NCBI GenBank assembly: GCA_029879595.1
Contig: JAOUPZ010000155.1
Coordinates: 1-7,296, forward strand
Direction: 5' to 3'
DNA: 7,296 nt
From: Deltaproteobacteria bacterium
GTDB lineage: Bacteria > SAR324 > JACQKK01
Below the pieces are notes generated by a model, which saw only the letters and a list, made by a program, of their open reading frames with translations, ran no database searches and was not told the DNA's origin. Positions within the stretch are counted from its first letter, which is position 1; every line of letters starts with the position of its first letter. Position numbers and translations under genes: made by a program. Below are positions 1 through 4,822 of the stretch, piece by piece.

Positions 1-315
1 GATTACGCCCAGATCAAGCTGCGCTCCGGAGAAATCCGCAAGGTCCGGCTGGAATGCATGGCCACCATCGGCAAGGTTGGAAACACCGATCATGCCAACA
101 TTGAATGGGGCAAGGCAGGCCGGCTGCGCTGGAAAGGCGTTAGGCCCACTGTCCGGGGTGTCGCCATGAACCCCATCGACCACCCGCACGGCGGGGGCGA
201 GGGCCGAACCAGTGGTGGACGCCATCCGGTGACCCCCTGGGGAAAGTCCACCAAGGGCGCACGGACAAGACGCAACAAGCGCACCGATTCCCTGCGGGTC
301 CGCCGCAGGAGCTGA
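1..315 (+). CDS. rplB: Large-subunit ribosomal protein L2, C-terminal part (5' end outside window)
   Basis: The frame is open from base 1 and ends at TGA 313-315, giving the last 104 residues of L2. L2 is a primary 23S rRNA-binding protein needed for subunit association and close to the peptidyl-transferase centre. The family signature is plain: VRPTVRG (residues 48-54 of this fragment), then AMNPIDHPHGGGEGR (55-69), which carries the conserved histidine next to the catalytic core, then HPVTPWG (75-81) and a basic tail ending RVRRRS. Upstream, the KVR..C.ATIGKVGN segment fits the C-terminal SH3-like domain. Family members are about 270-280 residues, so roughly 170 residues lie before the window. 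The order rplB-rpsS is the standard S10-operon order. The next gene starts only after a long 136-nt spacer. Identification is certain; partial only because of the window edge. Confidence 0.98.
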   Translation, partial: DYAQIKLRSGEIRKVRLECMATIGKVGNTDHANIEWGKAGRLRWKGVRPTVRGVAMNPIDHPHGGGEGRTSGGRHPVTPWGKSTKGARTRRNKRTDSLRVRRRS

Positions 316-451
316 TGGAGGGCCACCTTGGGGGCTGCGCAGCCGCATAGAGCGCTGCTCCGGGAAATGGCCGCAGTTCGAACATAAACAGGAATGCAGC
401 AGTAACGGTAAATTTGGTTACACAACAGAATCAACAGAGTTTGGAGGCCCA
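316..451 (+). other. rplB-rpsS spacer, 136 nt, non-coding
   Basis: No plausible gene is seen here. The first half is GC-rich and holds a 12-bp perfect palindrome, GGCTGCGCAGCC, at 333-344. The second half is AT-rich with a weak inverted repeat, GTAAC at 402-406 and GTTAC at 417-421. The end carries GGAGG at 443-447, the ribosome-binding site of rpsS. There is no T-run after a hairpin, so no intrinsic terminator, and no clear promoter. The spacer is long for this position, where a few to a few tens of bases are usual. Confidence 0.7.
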
Positions 452-730
452 GTGCCAAGATCTTTAAAGAAAGGCCCGTTTGTGGATGATCACCTGATAA
501 AAAAGGTGAATCTGGCCAAGGAGACACAGGACAGGCGGATTATCCGCACATGGTCCCGCCGTTCGGTCATCCTGCCCGAATTCGTGGGGCTGAACCTGGC
601 GGTTCACAACGGCAACAAGTTCATACCGGTCTATGTGACGGAAAACATGGTGGGACACAAGCTGGGCGAGTTCTCACCCACCCGCACCTATCGCGGGCAT
701 ACGTCCAAGACCGACAAGCGGGCCCGCTGA
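452..730 (+). CDS. rpsS: Small-subunit ribosomal protein S19
   Basis: S19 sits in the head of the 30S subunit, where it contacts S13 and takes part in bridges to the 50S subunit near the A-site tRNA. The product is 92 residues, the usual length. It begins PRSLKKGPFVDDHLIKKV and contains the family motifs TWSRRSVILPEFVG (33-46), AVHNG (50-54) and the signature IPVYVTENMVGHKLGEFSPTR (58-78), then a basic tail. The start is GTG at 452, chosen because it gives the canonical N-terminus (methionine then PRS) and lies 4 nt after GGAGG (443-447); the spacing is on the short side. It stands between rplB and rplV as in nearly all bacteria, but with spacers of 136 and 102 nt on either side. Identification is secure. 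Confidence 0.98.
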   Translation: MPRSLKKGPFVDDHLIKKVNLAKETQDRRIIRTWSRRSVILPEFVGLNLAVHNGNKFIPVYVTENMVGHKLGEFSPTRTYRGHTSKTDKRAR

Positions 731-832
731 CGGGACGCACAATGAGCAACTGGCTGCCCGGGCCTGAATCGGCCGGGGCAAAAACATAATTGAACCGCAA
801 CAAACCGGCGATAGCCGGATACGGATCACCAA
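731..832 (+). other. rpsS-rplV spacer with two inverted repeats
   Basis: This 102-nt stretch holds no gene. Two inverted repeats are visible. The first, 756-779, pairs GCCC/GGGC and GGCC/GGCC around a G-G mismatch with a TGAATC loop. It is followed by an A-run rather than a T-run, so it is not a forward terminator. The second, 805-818, is CCGGC-GATA-GCCGG, a 5-bp stem with a tetraloop ending 14 nt before the rplV start. The weak GGA at 823-825 is the only ribosome-binding candidate for rplV, so the hairpin lies just upstream of it. Confidence 0.65.
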
Positions 833-1210
833 ATGGCGCAACAGAAAGAAAAACAAGATACTACCCCCGAAGCACGGGACCAGATTTACAGGGCCAGCGT
901 GAGGAATATTCGCATTTCCCCGCGCAAGGTGCGCCTGGTGGTCAACCTTATCAGGGGCAAGAACATCGGTCAGGCCCTGGGCATTCTGGATAACACCAAC
1001 AAGCGCAGCGCCCCCATTGTGAAAACACTTTTGAAGTCCGCCGTGGCCAATGCCGAGCAAAAGGACGAGAACATCGAGGTGGACTCCCTGGTGGTCAAGA
1101 AGGCCTTTGTTGACGCCGGACAAACACTGAAGCGCTGGCGGCCCAGAGCCATGGGAAGAGCCACGCCGATCAGGAAAAGAACCAGCCGCATAACCCTAAT
1201 GGTGGGCTGA
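833..1210 (+). CDS. rplV: Large-subunit ribosomal protein L22
   Basis: L22 binds 23S rRNA and touches all its domains; its long beta-hairpin lines the nascent-peptide exit tunnel, where changes give macrolide resistance in many bacteria. The product is 125 residues against about 110 usual. The core starts near residue 20 (YRASVRNIRISPRKVRLV), continues through LIRGKNIGQAL (39-49), the AVANAEQ-type helix (SAVANAEQ, 69-76), and the tunnel hairpin with RWRPRAMGRATPIRKRTSRI (101-120). The extra length is an N-terminal, polar run of about 15 residues (AQQKEKQDTTPEARDQ) with no known role. ATG 833 is the only ATG upstream of the core; an in-frame GTG at 899 would cut into the conserved region. The ribosome-binding site is weak (GGA at 823-825). 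Identification certain; start fairly sure. Confidence 0.96.
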   Translation: MAQQKEKQDTTPEARDQIYRASVRNIRISPRKVRLVVNLIRGKNIGQALGILDNTNKRSAPIVKTLLKSAVANAEQKDENIEVDSLVVKKAFVDAGQTLKRWRPRAMGRATPIRKRTSRITLMVG

Positions 1211-1239
1211 AGCGCCGGAATTCGCGCAAGGAGAATTTT

Positions 1240-1902
1240 GTGGGACAGAAAGTAAATCCGATCGGCTTCCGGCTTGGACTGACCAAGAACTGGAACAGCA
1301 AATGGTACGCCAACCAGCGCGAGTACAGCACGCTGCTGGAAGAGGACGCCCGCATCCGGCGTCACATCAAGAAAACCCTCAAACACGCCGGAATATCCAA
1401 CGTGGAGGTTGAGCGCGCCGCCCAGAAGGTAAAGCTGACCATCATGGCCTCCCGCCCCGGAATCATCATCGGACGCAAGGGCGAGGCTGCGGACAGCCTG
1501 AAAAATGACCTGGTAAAGCTTATCAACCGTGATGTCACGGTGAACATTAAGGAAATCAAGCGCCCGGAAATCGACGCCCAGCTCATCGCGGAAAACATCG
1601 CCAGCCAGCTGGAGCGCCGCATCGCCTTCCGCAGGGCCATCAAGCGCTCACTGGCCTCGGCCATGCGCCTGGGCATACAGGGCTGCAAGATAATGGTCGC
1701 CGGCAGGCTCAACGGGGCCGAAATGTCGCGCACCGAGTGGGTTCGCGAGGGCCGCGTGCCCCTGCACACCCTGCGCGCCGAAATTGATTATGGCACCACC
1801 GAGGCCTGCACAACCTACGGACAGATTGGAGTGAAGGTTTGGGTGTACAAGGGTGAAGAATACAACCAGCCCAGGCTAAGACGCCGCGGGCAGGGAAGGT
1901 GA
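1240..1902 (+). CDS. rpsC: Small-subunit ribosomal protein S3
   Basis: S3 lies on the solvent side of the 30S head at the mRNA entry channel and contributes to mRNA unwinding together with S4 and S5. The product is 220 residues, within the family range (E. coli 233; the shorter, less extended C-terminus is common). It begins with the invariant GQKVNPIGFRLG. A type II KH domain follows, with the RNA-binding GRKG loop at 78-81 inside SRPGIIIGRKGE. The C-terminal domain carries AGRLNGAEMSRTEW (154-167) and EGRVPLHTLRAEIDYG (170-185), ending in a basic tail. Start is GTG 1240, supported by a strong AAGGAG at 1228-1233 with 6-nt spacing and by the conserved N-terminus. It follows rplV by 29 nt and precedes rplP by 10 nt, the tightest non-overlapping part of the cluster. 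Confidence 0.98.
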   Translation: MGQKVNPIGFRLGLTKNWNSKWYANQREYSTLLEEDARIRRHIKKTLKHAGISNVEVERAAQKVKLTIMASRPGIIIGRKGEAADSLKNDLVKLINRDVTVNIKEIKRPEIDAQLIAENIASQLERRIAFRRAIKRSLASAMRLGIQGCKIMVAGRLNGAEMSRTEWVREGRVPLHTLRAEIDYGTTEACTTYGQIGVKVWVYKGEEYNQPRLRRRGQGR

Positions 1903-1912
1903 GGACTGAACC

Positions 1913-2323
1913 ATGTTGATGCCAAAACGCACAAAATTCCGCAAGGTACAAAAAGGACGCAATCGCGGAGCGGCCAAGGGAGGGTTCAAGCTCAACTTTG
2001 GACAGTTCGGACTGCAGGCCACACAGGCTGGCAGCCTGTCAGCCCGCCAGATAGAATCTGCCCGGAGAACCCTCACCAGGGAAATCAAGCGCCGGGGTAA
2101 GATCTGGATCTGCGTGTTTCCCGACAAGCCCATTACCAAAAGACCCGCCGAGGTCCGCATGGGTGGTGGTAAGGGAGCAGTGGATCACTGGGCCGCCCGG
2201 ATCAAGCCGGGACGGGTCCTGTTCGAGATGGACGGAGTGGATGAAACCATCGCCCTGGAAGCATTGCGCCTGGCGGCATACAAGCTGCCCATGCGCTGCA
2301 CCGTGATTAAACGGGGCCAATGA
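1913..2323 (+). CDS. rplP: Large-subunit ribosomal protein L16
   Basis: L16 binds 23S rRNA near the A-site and helps position aminoacyl-tRNA; it is a late assembly protein of the 50S subunit. The product is 136 residues, the usual length. It opens with the typical MLMPKRTKFRK, followed by GRNRGAA (15-21), LSARQIESARR (42-52), and WICVFPDKPITKRPAEVRMGGGKG (65-88). Arg82 in VRMGGGKG corresponds by alignment to the arginine that is hydroxylated in E. coli L16. The segment KPGRVLFEMDGV (98-109) is also characteristic. ATG 1913 is chosen over the ATG two codons later because MLxPKRTK is the family N-terminus. The GAGG at 1901-1904 overlaps the rpsC stop, so translation of the two genes is probably linked. 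Confidence 0.98.
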   Translation: MLMPKRTKFRKVQKGRNRGAAKGGFKLNFGQFGLQATQAGSLSARQIESARRTLTREIKRRGKIWICVFPDKPITKRPAEVRMGGGKGAVDHWAARIKPGRVLFEMDGVDETIALEALRLAAYKLPMRCTVIKRGQ

Positions 2324-2350
2324 AAGGCGGTACCCGATTTCAAGCGCCTT
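2324..2350 (+). repeat. Inverted repeat directly after the rplP stop
   Basis: AAGGCG (2324-2329) and CGCCTT (2345-2350) form a perfect 6-bp stem with a 15-nt loop that includes GGTACC. The left arm starts at the first base after the rplP stop. There is no following T-run, so this is not an intrinsic terminator. It may be a stability or spacing element in the rplP-rpmC spacer (53 nt), or simply chance. Confidence 0.4.
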
Positions 2351-2376
2351 GAACCATTTGGAGTTGAAGAAAGACC

Positions 2377-2586
2377 ATGAAGATTCAGGAAATGCGGGGT
2401 TTGTCAGCAGATGAATTAGAGGCCCGCATCAAGGAATGGCAGGAAGAGCTTTTCCGGGCGCGGTGCGAACAGACCATCGGTCAGCTGGGAAACACGGATA
2501 AACTGCGCGGTTTACGCCGAATCATCGCCCGCGCCCATACGATAATAAACGAATTACGGAGCAGCGAGAAGTCCGCCAATGCCTAA
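2377..2586 (+). CDS. rpmC: Large-subunit ribosomal protein L29
   Basis: L29 is a small helical protein beside L23 at the exit of the 50S peptide tunnel, part of the docking area for trigger factor and the signal recognition particle. The product is 69 residues, normal for the family. Its character is two long amphipathic helices: roughly 9-34 (SADELEARIKEWQEELFRAR) and 40-64, with the recognisable QLGNTDKLRGLRRIIARAHTIINE segment (36-59), corresponding to the family's NTxxLRxVRRxIARxxT motif. The start ATG 2377 gives the usual MKxxE(M/L)R N-terminus. The upstream ribosome-binding site is not strong: GGAG at 2360-2363 is 13 nt away, and a closer AAGAAAG is only purine-rich. The 3' end overlaps the start of rpsQ by 8 nt, so rpsQ is likely translated by coupling. 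Confidence 0.96.
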   Translation: MKIQEMRGLSADELEARIKEWQEELFRARCEQTIGQLGNTDKLRGLRRIIARAHTIINELRSSEKSANA

Positions 2587-2863
2587 TGCAAACCCGGAAC
2601 AGACACAACGGGAAACCCGGCGCAAGGTGCGTCAGGGAGTGGTTGTGAGCAACAAGATGAACAAGACGATCGTGGTCAAGGTGGAAAAAACCTTCACCCA
2701 CCCCCTGTACAAAAAGGTCGTTAAGCGCACCATGAAATACCATGCGCATGATGAGGAAAACAGCTGCAAGGTGGGAGACCAGGTCCGCATCATGGAATGC
2801 CGGCCGCTCAGCCGGACCAAGCGCTGGAGGCTGCTGGAGGTAATGGTCAGCGCCGTGGAGTAA
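2579..2863 (+). CDS. rpsQ: Small-subunit ribosomal protein S17
   Basis: S17 is a primary 16S rRNA-binding protein of the 30S body with an OB-fold. The product is 94 residues, slightly longer than E. coli (84), owing to a polar N-terminal run (PNANPEQTQRET) before the core. The core reads RRKVRQGVVVSNKMNKTIVVKVE (14-36), then HPLYKKVVKRTMKYHAHDEEN (41-61), the family's HP.Y.K...R..K..AHDE pattern, then GDQVRIMECRPLSRTKRWRLLEV (66-88), matching the S17 signature GD.V.I.E.RP.S..K.W.L. The start ATG 2579 lies inside the last codons of rpmC (8-nt overlap); GAGAAG just upstream can serve as ribosome-binding site. A 149-nt spacer follows it, at the S10/spc boundary. Confidence 0.97.
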   Translation: MPNANPEQTQRETRRKVRQGVVVSNKMNKTIVVKVEKTFTHPLYKKVVKRTMKYHAHDEENSCKVGDQVRIMECRPLSRTKRWRLLEVMVSAVE

Positions 2864-3012
2864 CTTCCGGATTCCAGGGGGCGCGATAACCGCCCGGGTC
2901 ACCCTGGCGGCAACAGAATCGGTCAAGGACGGCAAGGGCCAGGATATACAGAATACGGCGGACTCATGCAGGGCGCGGGTACTGAAAGATACTATAACAG
3001 GAACGGTAGAAA
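2864..3012 (+). other. rpsQ-rplN spacer (S10/spc boundary), 149 nt
   Basis: No gene is seen. In E. coli the spc operon begins at rplN with its own promoter, so a promoter here would make sense, but I do not find a convincing -35/-10 pair. TATACA at 2945-2950 and TATAAC at 2993-2998 resemble -10 boxes but have no -35 at the right distance, and the second is too close to the rplN start. The upstream third holds a strong bulged hairpin (2874-2907). AGGAA at 2999-3003 is the likely ribosome-binding site of rplN. Confidence 0.55.
2874..2907 (+). repeat. Bulged GC-rich hairpin after rpsQ
   Basis: CCAGGG (2874-2879) pairs with CCCTGG (2902-2907), and directly inside it GGCG (2880-2883) pairs with CGCC (2891-2894) around the loop CGATAAC. 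This gives ten base pairs with a 7-nt bulge, CGGGTCA, on the 3' side. It begins 10 nt after the rpsQ stop. No T-run follows (the next bases are CGGCAACAG), so a classical intrinsic terminator is unlikely. Processing, mRNA stabilisation or a protein-binding site are possible roles, none shown. Confidence 0.5.
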
Positions 3013-3381
3013 ATGATTCAGATGCAGACCACTCTCCGGGTGGCCGACAATACCGGGGCAAAGAAACTGATGTGCATTAAGGTGCTTGGAGGATCAAAGC
3101 GCCGCTACGCATCGATCGGAGACATTATCGTGGCCTCGGTCAAGGAGGCGCAGCCCAACAGCCGGATCAAATCCGGCGAGGTGGTCCGCGCTGTTGTTGT
3201 CCGGACAGCAAAGGAAGTGGGCCGCCCCGACGGCTCATACATTAAGTTCGATGAAAACGCGGCCGTGCTGATAGACAACAAGAAGGAACCCATCGGCACA
3301 CGCATTTTCGGCCCGGTCGGTCGCGAGCTGCGCGCCAGGCATTTCATTAAGATCATTTCGCTGGCGCCAGAGGTGCTGTAA
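3013..3381 (+). CDS. rplN: Large-subunit ribosomal protein L14
   Basis: L14 is a beta-barrel protein on the interface side of the 50S subunit, contacting L19 and the 16S rRNA in an intersubunit bridge; it is also the docking point of the silencing factor RsfS. The product is 122 residues, exactly the family length. It starts MIQMQTTLRVADNTGAKKLMCIKVLGG (1-27), with the L14 signature near GEVVRAVVVRTAKEVGRPDGSYIKFDENAAVLI (56-88), then EPIGTRIFGPVGRELR and the invariant end KIISLAPEVL. The start ATG 3013 follows AGGAA at 2999-3003. It is the first gene of the spc part and follows the 149-nt spacer. The KEVGRPDGSYIKFD wording resembles deltaproteobacterial L14 more than enteric L14, but that is only an impression. 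Confidence 0.98.
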   Translation: MIQMQTTLRVADNTGAKKLMCIKVLGGSKRRYASIGDIIVASVKEAQPNSRIKSGEVVRAVVVRTAKEVGRPDGSYIKFDENAAVLIDNKKEPIGTRIFGPVGRELRARHFIKIISLAPEVL

Positions 3382-3423
3382 CAGGAACATTCGCCCCATT
3401 TACTACGCGGAATTACTGGAATT

Positions 3424-3744
3424 ATGAAACAAGCAAGGTTACCAAGGCTGAATAAGCCACATGTCAAGAAGGGCGATCAGGTTGTGGTCATCTCCGGCAA
3501 GGCCAAGGGCCAGCGCGGAGAGGTGCTGAGGGTCGATCCCCGCCGGCATTCGGTGCTGGTGAAAGAAGTCAATATGCATGTGCGGCATACAAAACCGCGC
3601 CGGCAGGATGAGAAGGGTGGAATTATTCCAATGGAAGGCCCGCTGCATATCTCCAATGTGCTGGTGGTATGCGAGGCCTGCAACAAGGGAGTGCGCAAGG
3701 TCTGTGAAAAGCCCGCTGAGTGCTCCAATTATAAAAAGAAGTGA
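3424..3744 (+). CDS. rplX: Large-subunit ribosomal protein L24, with four-cysteine tail
   Basis: L24 is an assembly-initiator protein that binds the 5' region of 23S rRNA near the tunnel exit. The product is 106 residues. The KOW motif is clear: KKGDQVVVISGKAKGQRGEVLRV (15-37). The middle segment VKEVNMHVRHTKPRRQDEKGGIIPMEGPLHISNVLVVC matches the family (VEGxNxxxxHxKP…GGIxxxExPIHxSNV). The tail has cysteines at 83, 86, 94 and 100 (C-x2-C-x7-C-x5-C). Many bacterial L24 proteins carry a zinc-ribbon-like C-x2-C pair here, then a beta-hairpin ending in C-x2-C. In this protein the connecting hairpin (typically VGFRFLEDGRK-like) is missing and the second pair is spread to C-x5-C. The start ATG 3424 gives a sensible N-terminus; the ribosome-binding site is weak (GGAA 3409-3412). 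Confidence 0.96.
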   Translation: MKQARLPRLNKPHVKKGDQVVVISGKAKGQRGEVLRVDPRRHSVLVKEVNMHVRHTKPRRQDEKGGIIPMEGPLHISNVLVVCEACNKGVRKVCEKPAECSNYKKK

Positions 3745-3957
3745 ATTTTTCGCCCAGATGATGGGAACCCGGGCCCAGCAACGCCAACCCTGAGGAAATG
3801 ACCACAGGGAGCGGGGTGCCGGAAACCAAAAAGACAAGGTTCAGCCCGGACCGACAACGCCCCGGAAACAACCGGGAGCAGCCGACGGAAGTTGAGAAAA
3901 CATCCGCTTGCGGCAAAAATGTCATCCGGACGGAAGTTGACAGGACAGATACGATAT
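3745..3957 (+). other. rplX-rplE spacer, 213 nt, the longest in the window
   Basis: I see no independent gene. The rplE frame is open upstream to an ATG at 3892 (22 extra codons), but that translation resembles nothing in L5 and is left out. Visible structure: CCCGG (3861-3865) and CCGGG (3872-3876) with an AAACAA loop, and the exact 12-bp direct repeat GACGGAAGTTGA at 3884-3895 and 3929-3940. A perfect TTGACA lies at 3937-3942 but has no -10 at 16-18 bp. In E. coli this junction is where S8 binds spc mRNA to repress rplE translation. A regulatory role here is plausible by position, but I cannot identify an S8 site by eye. Confidence 0.55.
3884..3940 (+). repeat. 12-bp direct repeat GACGGAAGTTGA, two copies
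   Basis: The copies are at 3884-3895 and 3929-3940, exact, with a 45-bp period, in the untranslated segment before rplE. Sequence outside the 12 bp differs, so this is not a recent tandem duplication of the whole 45 bp. The second copy overlaps the TTGACA at 3937-3942. Function unknown; a repeated protein- or RNA-recognition motif is possible. Confidence 0.5.
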
Positions 3958-4503
3958 ATGCAATCCAGGTTGCAGGAACATTACAAGAAAACAGCCCTGC
4001 CATCGCTGATGAGCAAGTTTGGCTATTCCAGCGTTATGCAGGCCCCCTCCCTGGTAAAGGTGACGGTGAACATGGGCCTGGGTGAGGCCATCCAGAACTC
4101 CAAGGTGCTGGAGACGGCCCTGGCGGAGGTGCAGGCCATTACCGGGCAGAAGCCGGTCATTACCCGCGCCAAGAAATCCATCGCCGCCTTCAAGTTGCGC
4201 GAGGGAATGCCCATCGGGGTGATGGTCACCCTGCGCCGCGGGCGGATGTGGCACTTTCTCGACCGGTTCATCTCGCTGGCGCTGCCTCAGGTGCGCGACT
4301 TCAGGGGGATATCCCGGCGCTCCTTTGACGGCCACGGGAACTACACCCTTGGGGTGCGCGAACAGATTATTTTCCCCGAGATCAGCTTTGACGACATCGA
4401 TGCCGTCCGGGGCATGAACATTACGTTGCATACCTCGGCGCGCACCGACGAGGAGGCACTGCACCTTTTGGAAAACATCGGATTCCCCTTCCGCAAGCAA
4501 TAA
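3958..4503 (+). CDS. rplE: Large-subunit ribosomal protein L5
   Basis: L5 binds 5S rRNA and anchors the central protuberance; it also contacts the 30S head and P-site tRNA. From ATG 3958 the product is 181 residues, close to the E. coli 179. Motifs: SRLQEHYKKTALPSLMSKFGYSSVMQAP (3-30), KVTVNMGLGEA (34-44), TGQKPVITRAKKSIAAFKLREGMPIGVMVTLR (63-94), then RDFRGISRRSFDGHGNYTLGVREQIIFPEISFDDIDAVRGMNITLHTSARTD. These are the L5 N- and C-terminal domain signatures. An in-frame ATG at 3892 would add 22 residues unlike the family (RKHPLAAKMSSGRKLTGQIRY), so 3958 is preferred. The ribosome-binding site is only AGGA at 3942-3945, 12 nt away. The poor site and the long leader fit a regulated translation start, but this is inferred. 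Confidence 0.96.
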   Translation: MQSRLQEHYKKTALPSLMSKFGYSSVMQAPSLVKVTVNMGLGEAIQNSKVLETALAEVQAITGQKPVITRAKKSIAAFKLREGMPIGVMVTLRRGRMWHFLDRFISLALPQVRDFRGISRRSFDGHGNYTLGVREQIIFPEISFDDIDAVRGMNITLHTSARTDEEALHLLENIGFPFRKQ

Positions 4504-4543
4504 GTTGCGGGGAATCGGAAACAGCCATTCAGACAGGAGATAA

Positions 4544-4729
4544 ATGGCCAAGAAAAGCATGATCGCCAAGGCCAAGCGCAAGGCGAAATTTTCATCGCGG
4601 CAATACAACCGCTGCCATTCCTGCGGCCGACCCAGGAGCTACATCAGAAAGTTCGGTCTGTGCAGGATCTGCTTCAGGCTCAAGGCACTGGCCGGAGAAC
4701 TGCCCGGCGTTATCAAGGCGTCCTGGTAG
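4544..4729 (+). CDS. rpsN: Small-subunit ribosomal protein S14, zinc-binding type
   Basis: S14 belongs to the 30S head and sits next to S3, S10 and S19. The product is 61 residues, the length of the short C+ (type Z) form. The zinc ligands are complete: Cys24-x2-Cys27 and Cys40-x2-Cys43, in YNRCHSCGRPRSYIRKFGLCRICFR (21-45). The ending GELPGVIKASW is canonical. The longer zinc-free paralogue (about 100 residues) of enteric bacteria is therefore not what is encoded here. A second, C- copy elsewhere in the genome cannot be excluded. The start ATG 4544 follows AGGAG at 4535-4539 with 4-nt spacing. The gene lies 40 nt after rplE and before rpsH, its standard place. Confidence 0.98.
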   Translation: MAKKSMIAKAKRKAKFSSRQYNRCHSCGRPRSYIRKFGLCRICFRLKALAGELPGVIKASW

Positions 4730-4822
4730 TCGCGGGCGGATGGCGAAAAAGCAAGTGCCGGGATGGTTCCCGGCCAGAAATTCAACCTTTGTTGTTAGAG
4801 ATATCAAGGAGTTATACACGGC
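4730..4822 (+). other. rpsN-rpsH spacer, 93 nt, with hairpin
   Basis: No gene is present. A perfect hairpin, GCCGGGA-TGGT-TCCCGGC, lies at 4757-4774 (7-bp stem, tetraloop). It is followed by CAGAAATTCAACCTTTGTTGTT, which is T-rich only some distance away, so it is a poor terminator. AAGGAG at 4806-4811 is a strong ribosome-binding site for rpsH, 11 nt before its ATG. The spacer thus combines one clear stem with an accessible strong ribosome-binding site. Confidence 0.6.

Noticed and set aside
756..779. Intrinsic terminator after rpsS
   Set aside because: The stem is followed by an A-run, not a T-run, and has a mismatch. Termination inside this essential operon would also be odd.
674..1123. 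Minus-strand open frame over rpsS/rplV (149 codons)
   Set aside because: Antisense to conserved L22; no family resemblance; shadow frame.
2945..2998. spc promoter from TATACA (2945) or TATAAC (2993)
   Set aside because: Neither has a matching -35, and the second would start transcription almost at the rplN Shine-Dalgarno.
3937..3942. Perfect TTGACA as a promoter -35 before rplE
   Set aside because: No -10-like hexamer lies 16-18 bp downstream; that distance falls inside the rplE start and reads GCAATC or similar.
3892..3957. In-frame N-terminal extension of L5 starting at ATG 3892
   Set aside because: The 22 added residues resemble nothing in L5, while ATG 3958 gives the normal length and N-terminus. 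The open frame is probably chance.
3798..4085. Forward open frame spanning the rplX-rplE spacer into rplE in another frame
   Set aside because: Overlaps the L5 core out of frame, composition is spacer-like, and no family is recognisable.
3922..4608. Long minus-strand open frame over rplE (228 codons)
   Set aside because: It lies opposite L5 and S14 coding sequence, has no recognisable family, and is a typical shadow in GC-rich DNA.
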